This document shows, piece by piece, positions 32,045 to 41,370 of a DNA stretch of 64,000 nucleotides (position 1 is the first letter of the stretch; every line of letters begins with the position of its first letter). This DNA comes from Rhodoblastus sphagnicola (GTDB lineage Bacteria; Pseudomonadota; Alphaproteobacteria; Rhizobiales; Beijerinckiaceae): positions 27,007 to 91,006 of the forward strand of contig NZ_NHSJ01000100.1 in the NCBI RefSeq assembly GCF_002937075.1. Direction: 5' to 3'. A program made the translations under genes and the position numbers. The notes beneath the pieces were generated by a model that did not search any database, was not told where the DNA came from, and worked only from the letters and a program-made list of their open reading frames with translations.

Positions 32045-32158
32045 CGCCGCGCCATGTTGGACTGGGGCTTGGGCCGAAAACCGCCGCGCTATGTTGGAAC
32101 GCAGACGCGGCGACCGCCGCGCCTTTTGGACAAGGACGCGGCGGAAACCGCCGCGTCC
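32045..32158 (+). promoter_or_regulatory. Hairpin-rich repeated leader upstream of xoxF
   Basis: The motif CGCCGCG recurs at 32045, 32082, 32115 and 32149 (33-37 base spacing), the first three followed by a TTGGA-like stretch. The last copy forms a perfect hairpin GGACGCGGCGG-AAA-CCGCCGCGTCC at 32134-32158, ending 49 bases before the xoxF ATG. It may be a transcript-stabilising or attenuating structure, or the xoxJ terminator without a T-run. Confidence 0.5.
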
Positions 32159-32207
32159 AGTAAAATGGCTCCGGACCGCGGGGCGATTCTTGGGAGGAAT
32201 GGGAATC

Positions 32208-33974
32208 ATGAAACGCACAATTCTCGCCAGCGTCTCCATTCTGGGGATGGCCATGGGCGGCGCTCTCGCCGGCCCCGTCACCGATGCCGATATTCTCAAT
32301 GACGGCAAGAATCCGAAGGAAGTCCTTACCAACGGCATGGGTCTGCAGGCCCACCGTTTCAGCATTCTCGACAAGGTCAACACCAAGAACGTGCAGAACC
32401 TGGTTCCGGCCTGGTCGTTCTCCTTCGGCGGCGAAAAGCAGCGCGGCCAGGAGGCGCAGGCGCTGGTGCATGACGGCATGGTCTTCGTCACCGGCTCCTA
32501 CAGCCGCCTCTACGCCATGGACGCCAAGACCGGCGAGAAAATCTGGGAATATGACGCGCGCCTGCCGGAAGGCATCATGCCCTGCTGCGACGTGATCAAC
32601 CGCGGCGCGGCGATCTACGGCGACAAGGTCTATTTCTCCACACTCGACGCGCAGATCATCGCGCTCGACTACAAGACCGGCAAAGTGGCCTGGCACAAGG
32701 CCATCGACGATTTCAAGGCGGGCTATTCGAGCTCCGCCGCGCCGATCATCGTGCCGACCAAGGCCAATGGCGCGCTCATCATCACCGGCGTGTCCGGCGG
32801 CGAATTCGGCGTTGTCGGCCGGGTCGAGGCGCGCGACGTCAACACCGGCGAACTGGTGTGGGCGCGTCCGACGCTCGAAGGCCTGGTGGGCCAGTACAAG
32901 GGCAAGGACACCACCATGACCGGCAAGGCCAACGAGACCTGGGCCGGCGACATGTACAAGACCGGCGGCGCCGCGACCTGGCTCGGCGGCACCTACGACC
33001 CCGAAACCCATCTGGTGTTCTTTGGAACCGGCAATCCGGCGCCGTGGAATTCCTGGCTGCGTCCGGGCGACAACAAATGGGCCGCCTCGCGCCTCGCCAT
33101 CGATCCGGAGAACGGCGAAATCAAGTGGGGTTTCCAGACCACCCCGCATGAAGGCTGGGACTATGACGGCGTGAACGAAGTGGTGTCGTTCGACCTGCAA
33201 AAGGACGGCAAGACCATCAAGGCCGGCGGCACCGCCGACCGCAACGGCTTCTTCTACGTGCTGGACCGCACCAACGGCAAGTTCATCGACGCCAAGCCCT
33301 TCGTCGAGAAGATCACTTGGGCCAAGGAAATCGACAAGAACGGCCGCCCGGTCTTCAATGACGACATGCGCCCGGGCGACCCCACCAAGTCGGAAGACGG
33401 CAAGCAGGGCAAGACGGTGTTCGCGGTGCCGTCCTTCCTCGGCGGCAAGAACCAGATGCCGATCGCCTATTCCGACCAGACCAAGCTGTTCTATATCCCG
33501 TCGAACGAATGGGGCATGGACATCCACAACGAGCCGGTCGTCTACAAGAAGGGCGCGGCCTATCTCGGCGCGGGCTTCAACATCAAGGCGATCTTCGACG
33601 ACCATATCGGCGCGCTGAAGGCCTTCGATCCCGTGTCGATGAAGATCGTCTGGCAGGTCAACAACAAGGCTCCGCTGTGGGGCGGCGTGATGACCACCGC
33701 CGGCGGCCTGGTGTTCTACGGCACGCCCGAAGGCTATCTCAAGGCGCTCGACGCCAAGACCGGCAAGGAACTGTGGAAGTTCAACGTCGGCACCGGCATT
33801 GTCGCGCCGCCGGTCGCCTGGGAGCAGGACGGCGAGGAATATATCGGCGTCGCCGCCGGCTGGGGTGGCGCGGTGCCGCTGTGGGGCGGCGAAGTCGCCA
33901 AGACCTTCAAGGGCATCAACCAGGGCGGCTCGTATTGGGTGTTCAAGCTGCCGCCCAAATCCGCCGCGAACTGA
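32208..33974 (+). CDS. xoxF: XoxF, lanthanide-dependent PQQ methanol dehydrogenase
   Basis: Periplasmic eight-bladed propeller enzyme oxidising methanol to formaldehyde or formate with PQQ and a lanthanide. The 588-residue protein has a signal peptide ([20 protein letters not shown]), the adjacent-cysteine pair in [12 protein letters not shown] (about residue 124) that covers PQQ, and [10 protein letters not shown] (about residue 318), where the second Asp of D-Y-D is the hallmark of the lanthanide-binding XoxF type as opposed to calcium MxaF. Tryptophan-docking repeats ([18 protein letters not shown]) are present. ATG 32208 follows TGGGAGGAATGG. No mxaF is in the window. Confidence 0.95.
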   Translation: MKRTILASVSILGMAMGGALAGPVTDADILNDGKNPKEVLTNGMGLQAHRFSILDKVNTKNVQNLVPAWSFSFGGEKQRGQEAQALVHDGMVFVTGSYSRLYAMDAKTGEKIWEYDARLPEGIMPCCDVINRGAAIYGDKVYFSTLDAQIIALDYKTGKVAWHKAIDDFKAGYSSSAAPIIVPTKANGALIITGVSGGEFGVVGRVEARDVNTGELVWARPTLEGLVGQYKGKDTTMTGKANETWAGDMYKTGGAATWLGGTYDPETHLVFFGTGNPAPWNSWLRPGDNKWAASRLAIDPENGEIKWGFQTTPHEGWDYDGVNEVVSFDLQKDGKTIKAGGTADRNGFFYVLDRTNGKFIDAKPFVEKITWAKEIDKNGRPVFNDDMRPGDPTKSEDGKQGKTVFAVPSFLGGKNQMPIAYSDQTKLFYIPSNEWGMDIHNEPVVYKKGAAYLGAGFNIKAIFDDHIGALKAFDPVSMKIVWQVNNKAPLWGGVMTTAGGLVFYGTPEGYLKALDAKTGKELWKFNVGTGIVAPPVAWEQDGEEYIGVAAGWGGAVPLWGGEVAKTFKGINQGGSYWVFKLPPKSAAN

Positions 33975-34002
33975 AGTCCGCCGCGAACTGACGCGTGACG
34001 AG

Positions 34003-34029
34003 GGGCGGCCGAACGGCCGCCCTTCTTTT
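34003..34029 (+). terminator. Terminator after xoxF
   Basis: GGGCGGCC-GAAC-GGCCGCCC followed by TTCTTTT, 28 bases after the xoxF stop. Just before it, a 16-17 base segment covering the stop codon is tandemly repeated (33959-33975 and 33976-33992). Confidence 0.85.
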
Positions 34030-34134
34030 GTCGGGGCTTGCGCCTCGGCGCGGCGCGGAGCAAACTCGTCAGGAAAAAGGCGGCGGGCGCATCAGCGCGA
34101 CGGCGCAAAAAAGATTGCACTGGAAACGCCCTCG

Positions 34135-34809
34135 ATGACCCGCATTCTCATTGTCGACGACCATCCCCTGTTCCGCGAGGCGCTGGAGAGCGCCGTGCGC
34201 ATGGAGCGGCCAAGCTGCGAAATTTTCGAGGCGACCACCATCGACGAGGCGCTGGAGCTTTTGAGCCGCGAGAAGGACATCGATCTCGGCCTGTTCGACC
34301 TGTTCCTGCCGGGCACATCCGGCCTGTCGGGGCTGGTGCGTGTGCGCGCCGCCTATCCGCACCTGCCGGTCATGGTGGTTTCGGGCCACGAGGATCCGCG
34401 TGTGGTGCGCGACCTGCTGTCGATGGGCGTCGCCGGCTTCGTCTCCAAGGCGACGTCGAAAAGCGAACTCGCCCATTCCATCAATGAAGTCTTGAACGGC
34501 TCGATCTATTTGCCGGAGCGTTTCCGCGACATCAGCCAGCCGCAGCCCTCCGAGATTGAGCGCGGCGACATGCTGCGCCGGTTGCAGGACCTCACGCCGC
34601 AACAATTGCGCGTGCTCGACATGATCCGCGCCGGCTTGCAGAACAAGCAGATCGCCTATGAGCTTGGCGTCGCCGAAACCACGGTCAAGGCGCATGTTTC
34701 CGAGATTCTTCGCAAGCTGAATGTTTACAGCCGCACCAAGGCGGCGATCGAGGTCGGCAAGATGGATTTCGCGCAATTGCCGCTCGACATCGCCAAACCC
34801 AGCCATTGA
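34135..34809 (+). CDS. LuxR/NarL-type response regulator
   Basis: A two-component output protein in the methanol-oxidation island. The 224-residue protein has a receiver domain (TRILIVDDHPLFREALESAV with the acidic pocket, the phosphoacceptor Asp in LGLFDLFLPGTSGLSG, and Lys in FVSKATSKSE) and a C-terminal LuxR-type HTH (LTPQQLRVLDMIRAGLQNKQ, ELGVAETTVKAHVSEILRKL). No histidine kinase is adjacent. By position it may regulate xoxF or the following transporter. Confidence 0.88.
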   Translation: MTRILIVDDHPLFREALESAVRMERPSCEIFEATTIDEALELLSREKDIDLGLFDLFLPGTSGLSGLVRVRAAYPHLPVMVVSGHEDPRVVRDLLSMGVAGFVSKATSKSELAHSINEVLNGSIYLPERFRDISQPQPSEIERGDMLRRLQDLTPQQLRVLDMIRAGLQNKQIAYELGVAETTVKAHVSEILRKLNVYSRTKAAIEVGKMDFAQLPLDIAKPSH

Positions 34810-34820
34810 GCGAGGACGCC

Positions 34821-35786
34821 ATGATTGCTTCGCGCCTGTTCGCCTTTCTGTTCGCTTGCCTGCTGTCGCTCGCGCCCGCTTCCGCCGCCGAAAAAATCCG
34901 CCTCGCCACGCAGGCCACGGGCACGTTCGGCTGGGAGCTGGCGGTGGCCCGCGCCTATGGTCTCGACAAGGCCGCCGGTCTCGAGTTGGAGACCACCGAA
35001 CTCGCCACCACGGAAGCCGGCAAGATCGCGCTGGTCGGCGGCGGCGCCGACATCATCCTGTCGGACTGGCTGTGGGTGGCGCGCGAGCGCGGACTCGGCC
35101 AGCCGTTGCTGTTCTTTCCGCATTCGACCGGGCTGGGCGCGGTGATGGCCAAAGAGCCGGCGAAGTTTTCGAGCGCCGCCGATCTCGTCGGGAAAAAACT
35201 TGGCGTCGCCGGCGGGCCGCTCGACAAGAGTTGGCTGCTGCTGCAAGCCTGGGGTCTGAAACAGGGCGTCGATCTGAAGAGTCAGGCCAATATCGTTTAT
35301 GGCGCGCCGGCGCTGCTGGCGGAAAAGCTCGCGCAGGGTGAACTCGACGCCGCGCTGGAATTCTGGACGTTTTGCGCGCGACTCGAAACCAAAGGGTTTG
35401 GGCGGGCGGTCGATCTGATCGATGTCGAAAAAGACCTTGGCGCGAAAAGCCCGGTGATCGTGACCGGCTATGTGTTTACGCCGGCTTTCGCCGCGCGGCA
35501 GGGGCCAGCGCTGGCGCGGTTCTTCACCATGATGAAGCAGGCGAAAAAGCTGATCGCCGAGGATGACGCCGCCTTCGCCAAGATCGCCGGCATGACCGGA
35601 CTGCCCGACGCCGCTGGCCAGGCCATTGTTCGGCGTTACTACCGCGCGGGCGTTCCGACGGATGCGCTCGACAGCGAGGTGGCGGACGCCGCCGCGCTCT
35701 ACAAGGTTCTGGCGAAGATCGGCGGCCCGCAACTCGTCGGCGGCGCAACCGAGCTTGATCAGGCGCTGTTCTACCGAGCGCCATGA
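34821..35786 (+). CDS. NitT/TauT-type ABC transporter substrate-binding protein
   Basis: Periplasmic binding protein of an importer encoded with the next two genes. The 321-residue protein has a signal peptide (MIASRLFAFLFACLLSLAPA) and NMT1/SsuA-like features: an ATQATGTFGWELAVARAYGL start, LSDWLWVARERG and YGAPALLAEKLAQGELDAAL. ATG 34821 is preferred to 34806, which overlaps the regulator. Such transporters occur in alphaproteobacterial xox/pqq clusters, with unknown substrate; lanthanide chelates, PQQ or a small organic are possible but unproven. Confidence 0.8.
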   Translation: MIASRLFAFLFACLLSLAPASAAEKIRLATQATGTFGWELAVARAYGLDKAAGLELETTELATTEAGKIALVGGGADIILSDWLWVARERGLGQPLLFFPHSTGLGAVMAKEPAKFSSAADLVGKKLGVAGGPLDKSWLLLQAWGLKQGVDLKSQANIVYGAPALLAEKLAQGELDAALEFWTFCARLETKGFGRAVDLIDVEKDLGAKSPVIVTGYVFTPAFAARQGPALARFFTMMKQAKKLIAEDDAAFAKIAGMTGLPDAAGQAIVRRYYRAGVPTDALDSEVADAAALYKVLAKIGGPQLVGGATELDQALFYRAP

Positions 35787-36520
35787 TCCGGCTGTTTTCG
35801 CTCGGTCTTTTTCTTCTGGCGTGGCAATTCGGGGCGATGACGCTCGGGCCGCATCACCTTCCGGCGCCGGCGCAAGTCGCCGCGACTTTCGCCGACGAAT
35901 GGCGCAGCGGCGACATGCCGCTCAATCTCGGCCTCACGCTGATGCGCGTGCTGGCGGGTTTCACGTTGGCGATGATCGCCGGTTCGGCTTTGGGCCTTGC
36001 GCTCGGACGCAAGCCGGCGCTCGATCGGCTGCTTGACCCTTGGTTGGTGATCGCGCTCAACACGCCAGCTTTGGTCGTGATCATCCTCGCCTATGTCTGG
36101 GGCGGGTTGAATGAGATTTCCGCCTTGGCCGCCATTGCGTTGAACAAGTTTCCCAATGCCGTTGTGACGTTGCGCGAGGGGGCTCGCGCCCTCGATCCGG
36201 CGCTCGATGAAATGGCTGAGGTGTTTGCCTTCTCGCGGTGGCGGCGCTGGCGCGACGTGTTGCTGCCGCAACTCGCGCCCTATTTCGCGGCGGCCGCGCG
36301 CGGCGGCCTCGCCCTGGTGTGGAAGATCGTGCTGGTGGTCGAGCTGTTGGGGCGGCCCAACGGGGTCGGCTTCAAGATGGGCATGGCTTTCCAATTGTTC
36401 GACCTGCCGCTGCTGCTGGCCTATGCCTTGCCCTTCGTCGCCTTGATGGTTGTGGCGGAAACTTTCGTCCTGCGTCCCGCCGAGCGCTCGGCCAATTGGT
36501 GGCGGCGCCATGGCGATTGA
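35783..36520 (+). CDS. NitT/TauT-type ABC transporter permease
   Basis: A 245-residue inner-membrane protein with about six hydrophobic segments. The EAA-type coupling loop is visible (DEMAEVFAFSRWRRWRDVLLP). It overlaps the binding-protein gene by 4 bases and the ATPase gene by 11, so the three form one operon downstream of the response regulator. Confidence 0.85.
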   Translation: MIRLFSLGLFLLAWQFGAMTLGPHHLPAPAQVAATFADEWRSGDMPLNLGLTLMRVLAGFTLAMIAGSALGLALGRKPALDRLLDPWLVIALNTPALVVIILAYVWGGLNEISALAAIALNKFPNAVVTLREGARALDPALDEMAEVFAFSRWRRWRDVLLPQLAPYFAAAARGGLALVWKIVLVVELLGRPNGVGFKMGMAFQLFDLPLLLAYALPFVALMVVAETFVLRPAERSANWWRRHGD

Positions 36521-37241
36521 GATCTCTGGGCTCACCAAGATTTTCGCTCGGGTGAATGGCGATGGGCGCGAGGTGTTTCGCGACTTTTCACTGACGCTCG
36601 GCGCGGGCAAGGTCGCGGCGCTGCTGGGGCCGTCCGGCTGCGGCAAGTCCACCTTGCTGCGGCTGATCGCGGGAATCGAAAAGCTGTCCGCCGGATCGGT
36701 GGTCGTTCCGGCGAAGCGGATTGGCATGGCGTTTCAGGAGCCGCGCCTGTTGCCGTGGCGCAGCGTCGCGGACAATCTGCGGCTGGCCGCGCCCGGCCTG
36801 TCCGATGCGGCGCTGGACGCTTCGTTGGCGGCTTTTGAACTCGACGGGCGCGGCGGGGATTTTCCCGGGCAATTGTCGCTTGGCCTCGCGCGGCGCGTGG
36901 CGCTGGCGCGGGCTTTCGCGGTCGAGCCGGACCTGCTGCTGTTGGATGAACCTTTCGCCTCGCTCGATCTCGCTTTGCATCGGCGCTTGCGGGCGCTGCT
37001 GGCGCAAAGGATTGCGGCGCGGGGCATGACGGTCTTGATCGCAACGCATGATCTCGACGATGCGCTGCTGCTTGCCGACGAGGTGATCTTTCTCGGCGGC
37101 GCGCCGGCGCAAGTCAAGCAACGGCTCGAACTCGACATGCCACGAGAACAACGTGACGAAAATCTTACAAAGTTGAGAACGCTTGCGCCCTTTTACCCAT
37201 CGTCGGAGGGAGAGGGCGGTGGTAAGTCTGGGTCAAGCTAA
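36510..37241 (+). CDS. NitT/TauT-type ABC transporter ATP-binding protein
   Basis: The ATPase of the importer. From ATG 36510 (MAIEISGLTKIFARVNGDGR) it has Walker A GPSGCGKST, a Q-loop in MAFQEPRLLPWRSV, a signature stretch QLSLGLARRVALARA where the canonical LSGGQ reads LSLGL, Walker B LLLLDEPFASLD and switch His in IATHDLDDA. 243 residues. The degenerate signature is common in this subfamily. pqqC starts 22 bases later. Confidence 0.88.
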   Translation: MAIEISGLTKIFARVNGDGREVFRDFSLTLGAGKVAALLGPSGCGKSTLLRLIAGIEKLSAGSVVVPAKRIGMAFQEPRLLPWRSVADNLRLAAPGLSDAALDASLAAFELDGRGGDFPGQLSLGLARRVALARAFAVEPDLLLLDEPFASLDLALHRRLRALLAQRIAARGMTVLIATHDLDDALLLADEVIFLGGAPAQVKQRLELDMPREQRDENLTKLRTLAPFYPSSEGEGGGKSGSS

Positions 37242-37263
37242 AACAACAATCAGGGAGAAGGAA

Positions 37264-37995
37264 ATGTCCGGCGATGCGCTGCTGACGCACGAGGATTTTG
37301 AGGCCGCCATTCGCGCCGTGGGCGCGGAGCGCTACCACGACAAGCATGTGTTTCACCAAATGCTGCACGGCGGCAAGCTGAACAGGGGACAGGTGCAGGC
37401 CTGGGCGCTCAACCGCTATTGCTATCAGGAAGCCGTGCCGCGCAAGGACGCCGCGCTGATGGCGCGCACCGACGACCGCGAATTGCGCCGCGAGTGGATT
37501 CATCGCATCCACGACCATGACGGGCTCGGGGACGAACCGGGCGGCATCGAGCGCTGGCTGATCCTGACCGACGGCCTGGGCCTGGATCGCGCGATGGTGA
37601 TCTCCAAGAAGGCGGCTCTGCCCGCCACCCGTTTCGCCGTGGAAGCCTATGTGCGCTTCGTGACCGAACAGCCGCTGGTGGTGGCGGTGGCCTCGTCGCT
37701 GACCGAACTGTTCGCGCCGAAGATTCACCGCGAGCGCATCGCCGGCATGCTGGAGAATTACGATTTTATCGGCGAGGACGTGATGGCTTATTTCCGCCGC
37801 CGCCTGACCCAGGCGCCGCGCGACGCCGATTTTGCGCTCGATTACATCAAGCATCACGCCCGCACCCGCGCGGCGCAGGAGGCGTGCGTGGACGCCGTGC
37901 GCTTCAAGTGCAATGTGCTGTGGGCGCAACTCGACGCCCTGCACATCGCCTATGTGCAGGGCATGGTTCCGCCGGGGGCGTTCGTTCCGGCGTAA
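37264..37995 (+). CDS. pqqC: PqqC, PQQ synthase
   Basis: PqqC is the cofactor-free oxidase that performs the last eight-electron ring closure giving PQQ. The 243-residue protein begins MSGDALLTHEDFEAAIRAVG and has YHDKHVFHQMLHGGKLNRGQ, RYCYQEAVPRKDAALMART and the active-site IHRIHDHDG region. It is a free-standing PqqC, not fused to PqqD, and lies 6.8 kb from pqqE behind an ABC transporter rather than between pqqB and pqqD. A GGGAGAAGGAA Shine-Dalgarno precedes ATG 37264. Confidence 0.95.
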   Translation: MSGDALLTHEDFEAAIRAVGAERYHDKHVFHQMLHGGKLNRGQVQAWALNRYCYQEAVPRKDAALMARTDDRELRREWIHRIHDHDGLGDEPGGIERWLILTDGLGLDRAMVISKKAALPATRFAVEAYVRFVTEQPLVVAVASSLTELFAPKIHRERIAGMLENYDFIGEDVMAYFRRRLTQAPRDADFALDYIKHHARTRAAQEACVDAVRFKCNVLWAQLDALHIAYVQGMVPPGAFVPA

Positions 37996-38238
37996 GCATT
38001 TCTCGCTTTCCCCGCATGCGGCATGGTAAAGAAATCGTAAATTTCCTCAATAAATCCTAGGTTTCCCCAATCGCCACTGGCCCAGAACGGCGCCGCCGCT
38101 TGCGCGATGTCGCGCCCTTCTGGCGCCGAACTGTCTCTGCCTGACGCACATCCCCCTCGTGGCGCCCCTTGCAGCAATAGCGACGCCTAGTCGCGACGCT
38201 GGAGCTTCCCTCCGTCGCTTCAGCAGGGGAAATTGCCG

Positions 38239-39075
38239 ATGTGGACGGTCGCCGATACGCTTTATGCCGATTTCGATCAAAAATCGGACATCGCCGAGGT
38301 CGATGGCCAGTTCATCAACATTTTCAATCCCGACCAGGCGGTGGCGGCTGTGCGCACGCGGCTGTTGTCCGGCCTCGGCTTCACCTTCGCGACCCTGAAT
38401 CTCGATCATCTCGTCAAGCGCCGCGCCCATCGCGCCTTCCGAGAGGCTTACGCGCGGGCCACCCTGGTCAGCGCAGATGGCGCGCCGGTCGTCGCGCTCG
38501 GCCGCCGTCAGGCGCCGGCCTTGAGCCGCACCACCGGCGCCGATCTGTTGCGCCCGCTCTGCGCCATGGCCGAACGCGAGGGCCTGCCCGTCGCCTTCTT
38601 CGGATCGACCGAACAGGTTCTCGGCGGCGCGACCGCGCGGCTGCGCAAGGAATTTCCGGAATTGCGGATCGCCTTTGTGGAAAGCCCGGCCTTCGGTTTC
38701 GACCCTTACAGCGATGAAGCGGCCGAAGGCGGCGCCCGCATTGTCGCCAGCGGCGCCAAACTGGTCTTCCTCTGCCTCGGCGCGCCGAAACAGGAATTGT
38801 TCGCCGACCGTCTCGCCCAGATCCACGCGGGCGTCGGCTTCATCGGCGTCGGCGCGGCGGTGGATTTCATCGTCGGCGCGCAGACGCGGGCGCCGCGGGC
38901 GCTGCGGCGCCTCGGGCTCGAATGGTTGTGGCGCGCGGCTTCGAATCCGCGTCGGCTGGCGGGTCGCTATGCCCAATGCGCGCTGCTGCTGGCGCGGATC
39001 GTGATCGAGCAGCGCCTGTTTGCCGCGACGGCGTCGCGCGGCGTCCATCGCGCCGGGATTTCGCCGGCGGAATAG
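38239..39075 (+). CDS. WecG/TagA/CpsF family glycosyltransferase
   Basis: Transfers a sugar in surface polysaccharide assembly. The 278-residue protein has the family core: FATLNLDHLVKRRAHRAFRE, ARATLVSADGAPVVALGRRQ, then VAFFGSTEQVLGGATARLRK, VFLCLGAPKQELFADRL and GVGAAVDFIVGAQTRAPR, ending with GLEWLWRAASNPRRLAGRY. ATG 38239 has AGGGGA upstream; a TTG six bases earlier is less likely. It stands alone, without exopolysaccharide genes around it. Acceptor and sugar unknown. Confidence 0.9.
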   Translation: MWTVADTLYADFDQKSDIAEVDGQFINIFNPDQAVAAVRTRLLSGLGFTFATLNLDHLVKRRAHRAFREAYARATLVSADGAPVVALGRRQAPALSRTTGADLLRPLCAMAEREGLPVAFFGSTEQVLGGATARLRKEFPELRIAFVESPAFGFDPYSDEAAEGGARIVASGAKLVFLCLGAPKQELFADRLAQIHAGVGFIGVGAAVDFIVGAQTRAPRALRRLGLEWLWRAASNPRRLAGRYAQCALLLARIVIEQRLFAATASRGVHRAGISPAE

Positions 39076-39148
39076 AAGCACAGAAAAACCTTGACGCTGC
39101 GCGGCGGTTTCGCGCATCGTCACCCCCGATCGGCAAACGGGGATTCCC

Positions 39149-39595
39149 ATGCTCTTTTCGCGTCCCGCCCTTGCTGCGGCTTGTTTCTTTCTTGTCTCCA
39201 TCGGCGGGGCCGCTTGCGCGCGACCGATTTCGCCGGCCGAGGATCGCACCATCGGCTATGACGGCGACCTGCCGTCCTGCGACGATTACGGCATACTCGG
39301 CGCCATCAAGAGCCAGTTCGACGCCAAGCAATTCTGGTTCGGCGAGAACGACCTCTCCATCGTCGCCTTCGAACAGGCCGGAGAACTGGGCTATCGCAAG
39401 CATGGCGCCGATTTCATTCCGCGCCGCTATTGCGAGGTCAAGGCCCTGTTCAACGACGGGCGGCCCCGCGAGGTGAAATACAACATCATCGAACGCGGCG
39501 GCTTCGTCGGCTTCGGTCCCGGCGTCGAGTTCTGCGCCGTCGGCGAGGACAGGGCGCTGGCCTTCCCGCCGCATTGTTCGGGCGCGGTGCGCTGA
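39149..39595 (+). CDS. Secreted hypothetical protein, conserved-looking
   Basis: The 148-residue protein has a signal peptide (MLFSRPALAAACFFLVSIGG ending AACARP) and a mature part with four Cys (LPSCDDYG, RRYCEVKA, EFCAVG, PHCSG) likely forming two disulfides. It reads like a small periplasmic protein of the Rhizobiales but I cannot name a family. RNase T2 starts one base after its stop. Confidence 0.7.
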   Translation: MLFSRPALAAACFFLVSIGGAACARPISPAEDRTIGYDGDLPSCDDYGILGAIKSQFDAKQFWFGENDLSIVAFEQAGELGYRKHGADFIPRRYCEVKALFNDGRPREVKYNIIERGGFVGFGPGVEFCAVGEDRALAFPPHCSGAVR

Positions 39596-39596
39596 A

Positions 39597-40310
39597 ATGA
39601 AGGTTTTCGTCGCGGCGGCGCTGCTCGCCGCGACGCCGGCGCTCGCCGCCAGCGACTGCATTCTCGACCATTGCGCCGACCAGCGCGCCGCTCCGGCAAA
39701 TTCCGACGGTGACGCAAGAGCCCGCCCGCGCGGGACCACGCCATCGGGCGATTTCGACTATTACCTGCTGGCGCTGTCTTGGTCGCCATCGTTTTGCGCC
39801 AACGATGTGGGCAGGTCGCGCCATCAGTGTGCGCCCGGCGCCAATCCGGGCTTTGTCGTTCATGGCCTGTGGCCGCAATATCAACGGGGCTTGGCGCCGC
39901 CCTGCGACGGCGATGGATTTTTGCCCAACAGCGTGGCGTCCGGCCTGGGCGATCTTTTCCCCGATGACGGTCTCGCCCGGCACGAATGGCGCGCCCACGG
40001 CGCCTGTTCCGGCAAAAGTCCGGCGGGCTATTTCGCCGATGTTCGGACCGCGCGCGAGGCGGTGGCCATCCCCCCCGAGCTAAAGGCGCCGCGCGAAAAC
40101 CTTGTTTTATCGCCGCTCGATGTGCAGCGCGTCTTTTTCGCCGCCAATCCGCGCCTGCGGCCGGGCATGATGGCGGTCACCTGTCAGCGCGGGGCCTTGC
40201 AGGAGGCGCGCATCTGCCTGTCCAAGGATTTGCGCGATTTCGTCGCCTGTCCCGAAGTGGTCCGGCGCGGGTGTCGCAGCCAGAGCATGAGCGTTCCGGC
40301 CGGCAGATGA
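39597..40310 (+). CDS. RNase T2 family periplasmic ribonuclease
   Basis: Cleaves RNA via 2',3'-cyclic phosphates in the periplasm or outside. The 237-residue protein has a signal peptide (MKVFVAAALLAATPALAASD) and both catalytic segments: CAS I GFVVHGLWPQYQRG and CAS II ARHEWRAHGACSGKS with the two catalytic His. Several Cys suggest disulfides. It overlaps rlmJ by 4 bases (ATGA). Confidence 0.92.
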   Translation: MKVFVAAALLAATPALAASDCILDHCADQRAAPANSDGDARARPRGTTPSGDFDYYLLALSWSPSFCANDVGRSRHQCAPGANPGFVVHGLWPQYQRGLAPPCDGDGFLPNSVASGLGDLFPDDGLARHEWRAHGACSGKSPAGYFADVRTAREAVAIPPELKAPRENLVLSPLDVQRVFFAANPRLRPGMMAVTCQRGALQEARICLSKDLRDFVACPEVVRRGCRSQSMSVPAGR

Positions 40311-41140
40311 ACTACCGCCACGAATTTCACGCCGGCAATTTCGCCGATGTGCTGAAACACGCGCTGCTGGTGCGCGCGCTGCTCTATCTGCGCCGCAAGG
40401 ACAAGGCGTTCCGCTATATCGACACCCATTCCGGCGCCGGGCTTTACGATCTCGAAGGCCCGGAAGCCCTGCGCTCGGGCGAGGCGCGCGCTGGAATCGA
40501 GCGCCTGCGCGCCGCGACGCTTTCGCCTGCGGCGACCGAACTGCTCGCACCCTATCTCGACAGCGTGGGCGCGGGAAATCTCTATCCCGGCTCGCCGAAA
40601 ATCGCGCAAAGCCTTTTGCGCCCGCAAGACAAGGCTTTGTGCTGCGAACTGCTGCCGCAGGCGGCGGCCGACCTGCGCCGCGTCGTGGGTCGGGACAACA
40701 GGGTCAAGGTGATCGAGATCGACGGCTACCAGGGTCTCAATGCCTTCGTTCCGCCGCCCGAGCGGCGCGGCCTCGTACTGATCGATCCGCCGTTCGAGCG
40801 GCGCGACGACTACGAGCGCGCCTATGATTCGCTCGCTGGCGCGTTGAAGAAATGGCCCGGCGGGATCTTCATGATCTGGCAGCCGGTGAAGGAGCCGGAC
40901 ATCGCCGACGCATTCTGCCGGGAGGTTGGCGCCTTGGCCGAGTCGTTGCGAATCGACATGCGAGTGGCGGCGCCCGGCAAGGGGCTGGGGCGAACGGGCT
41001 TGATCGTCGTCAATCCCCCCTTTGTCCTCGAGGAGGAGGCGTCGGTTCTGCTTCCGGATCTGACGCGCATCCTCGCGCAGGATGATACGGCTCGGTTCTG
41101 GCTTGAACGTTTGGGCGCGGCCAAGCCTTCCTCACGATAA
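40307..41140 (+). CDS. rlmJ: RlmJ, 23S rRNA (adenine2030-N6)-methyltransferase
   Basis: SAM-dependent methylation of A2030 in 23S rRNA. The 277-residue protein begins MNYRHEFHAGNFADVLKHAL, has the SAM-binding YIDTHSGAGLYDL and the catalytic DPPF motif in LVLIDPPFERRDDYE, plus the C-terminal PGKGLGRTGLIVVNPPF. ATG 40307 is confirmed by the conserved N-terminus; an upstream in-frame reading is rejected. Confidence 0.95.
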   Translation: MNYRHEFHAGNFADVLKHALLVRALLYLRRKDKAFRYIDTHSGAGLYDLEGPEALRSGEARAGIERLRAATLSPAATELLAPYLDSVGAGNLYPGSPKIAQSLLRPQDKALCCELLPQAAADLRRVVGRDNRVKVIEIDGYQGLNAFVPPPERRGLVLIDPPFERRDDYERAYDSLAGALKKWPGGIFMIWQPVKEPDIADAFCREVGALAESLRIDMRVAAPGKGLGRTGLIVVNPPFVLEEEASVLLPDLTRILAQDDTARFWLERLGAAKPSSR

Positions 41141-41370
41141 TGATACTTTGGAATGCACGCGCGGCTCTTGCCATTTGCGTCGATATGCCGCAACTTGACG
41201 AGAGTTGGGGGGCGTTGACGGTAAAATCCGCTGCGCGGTCTTGCAAACAAGAAGCCTGTCATAAGCAAGACGATCCGCCAATCGGCCGGTAGGGCCGGGT
41301 GGCTCAGGGATTGCAGGAATGGCAATATCGACCGCCCCCCCGATCGGCGCAGGACCGGAGGAAATGCGTC

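Noticed and set aside
31956..33605. 549-codon minus-strand open frame
   Set aside because: Antisense to xoxF; repeated His/Arg/Val-rich low-complexity sequence and no family pattern.
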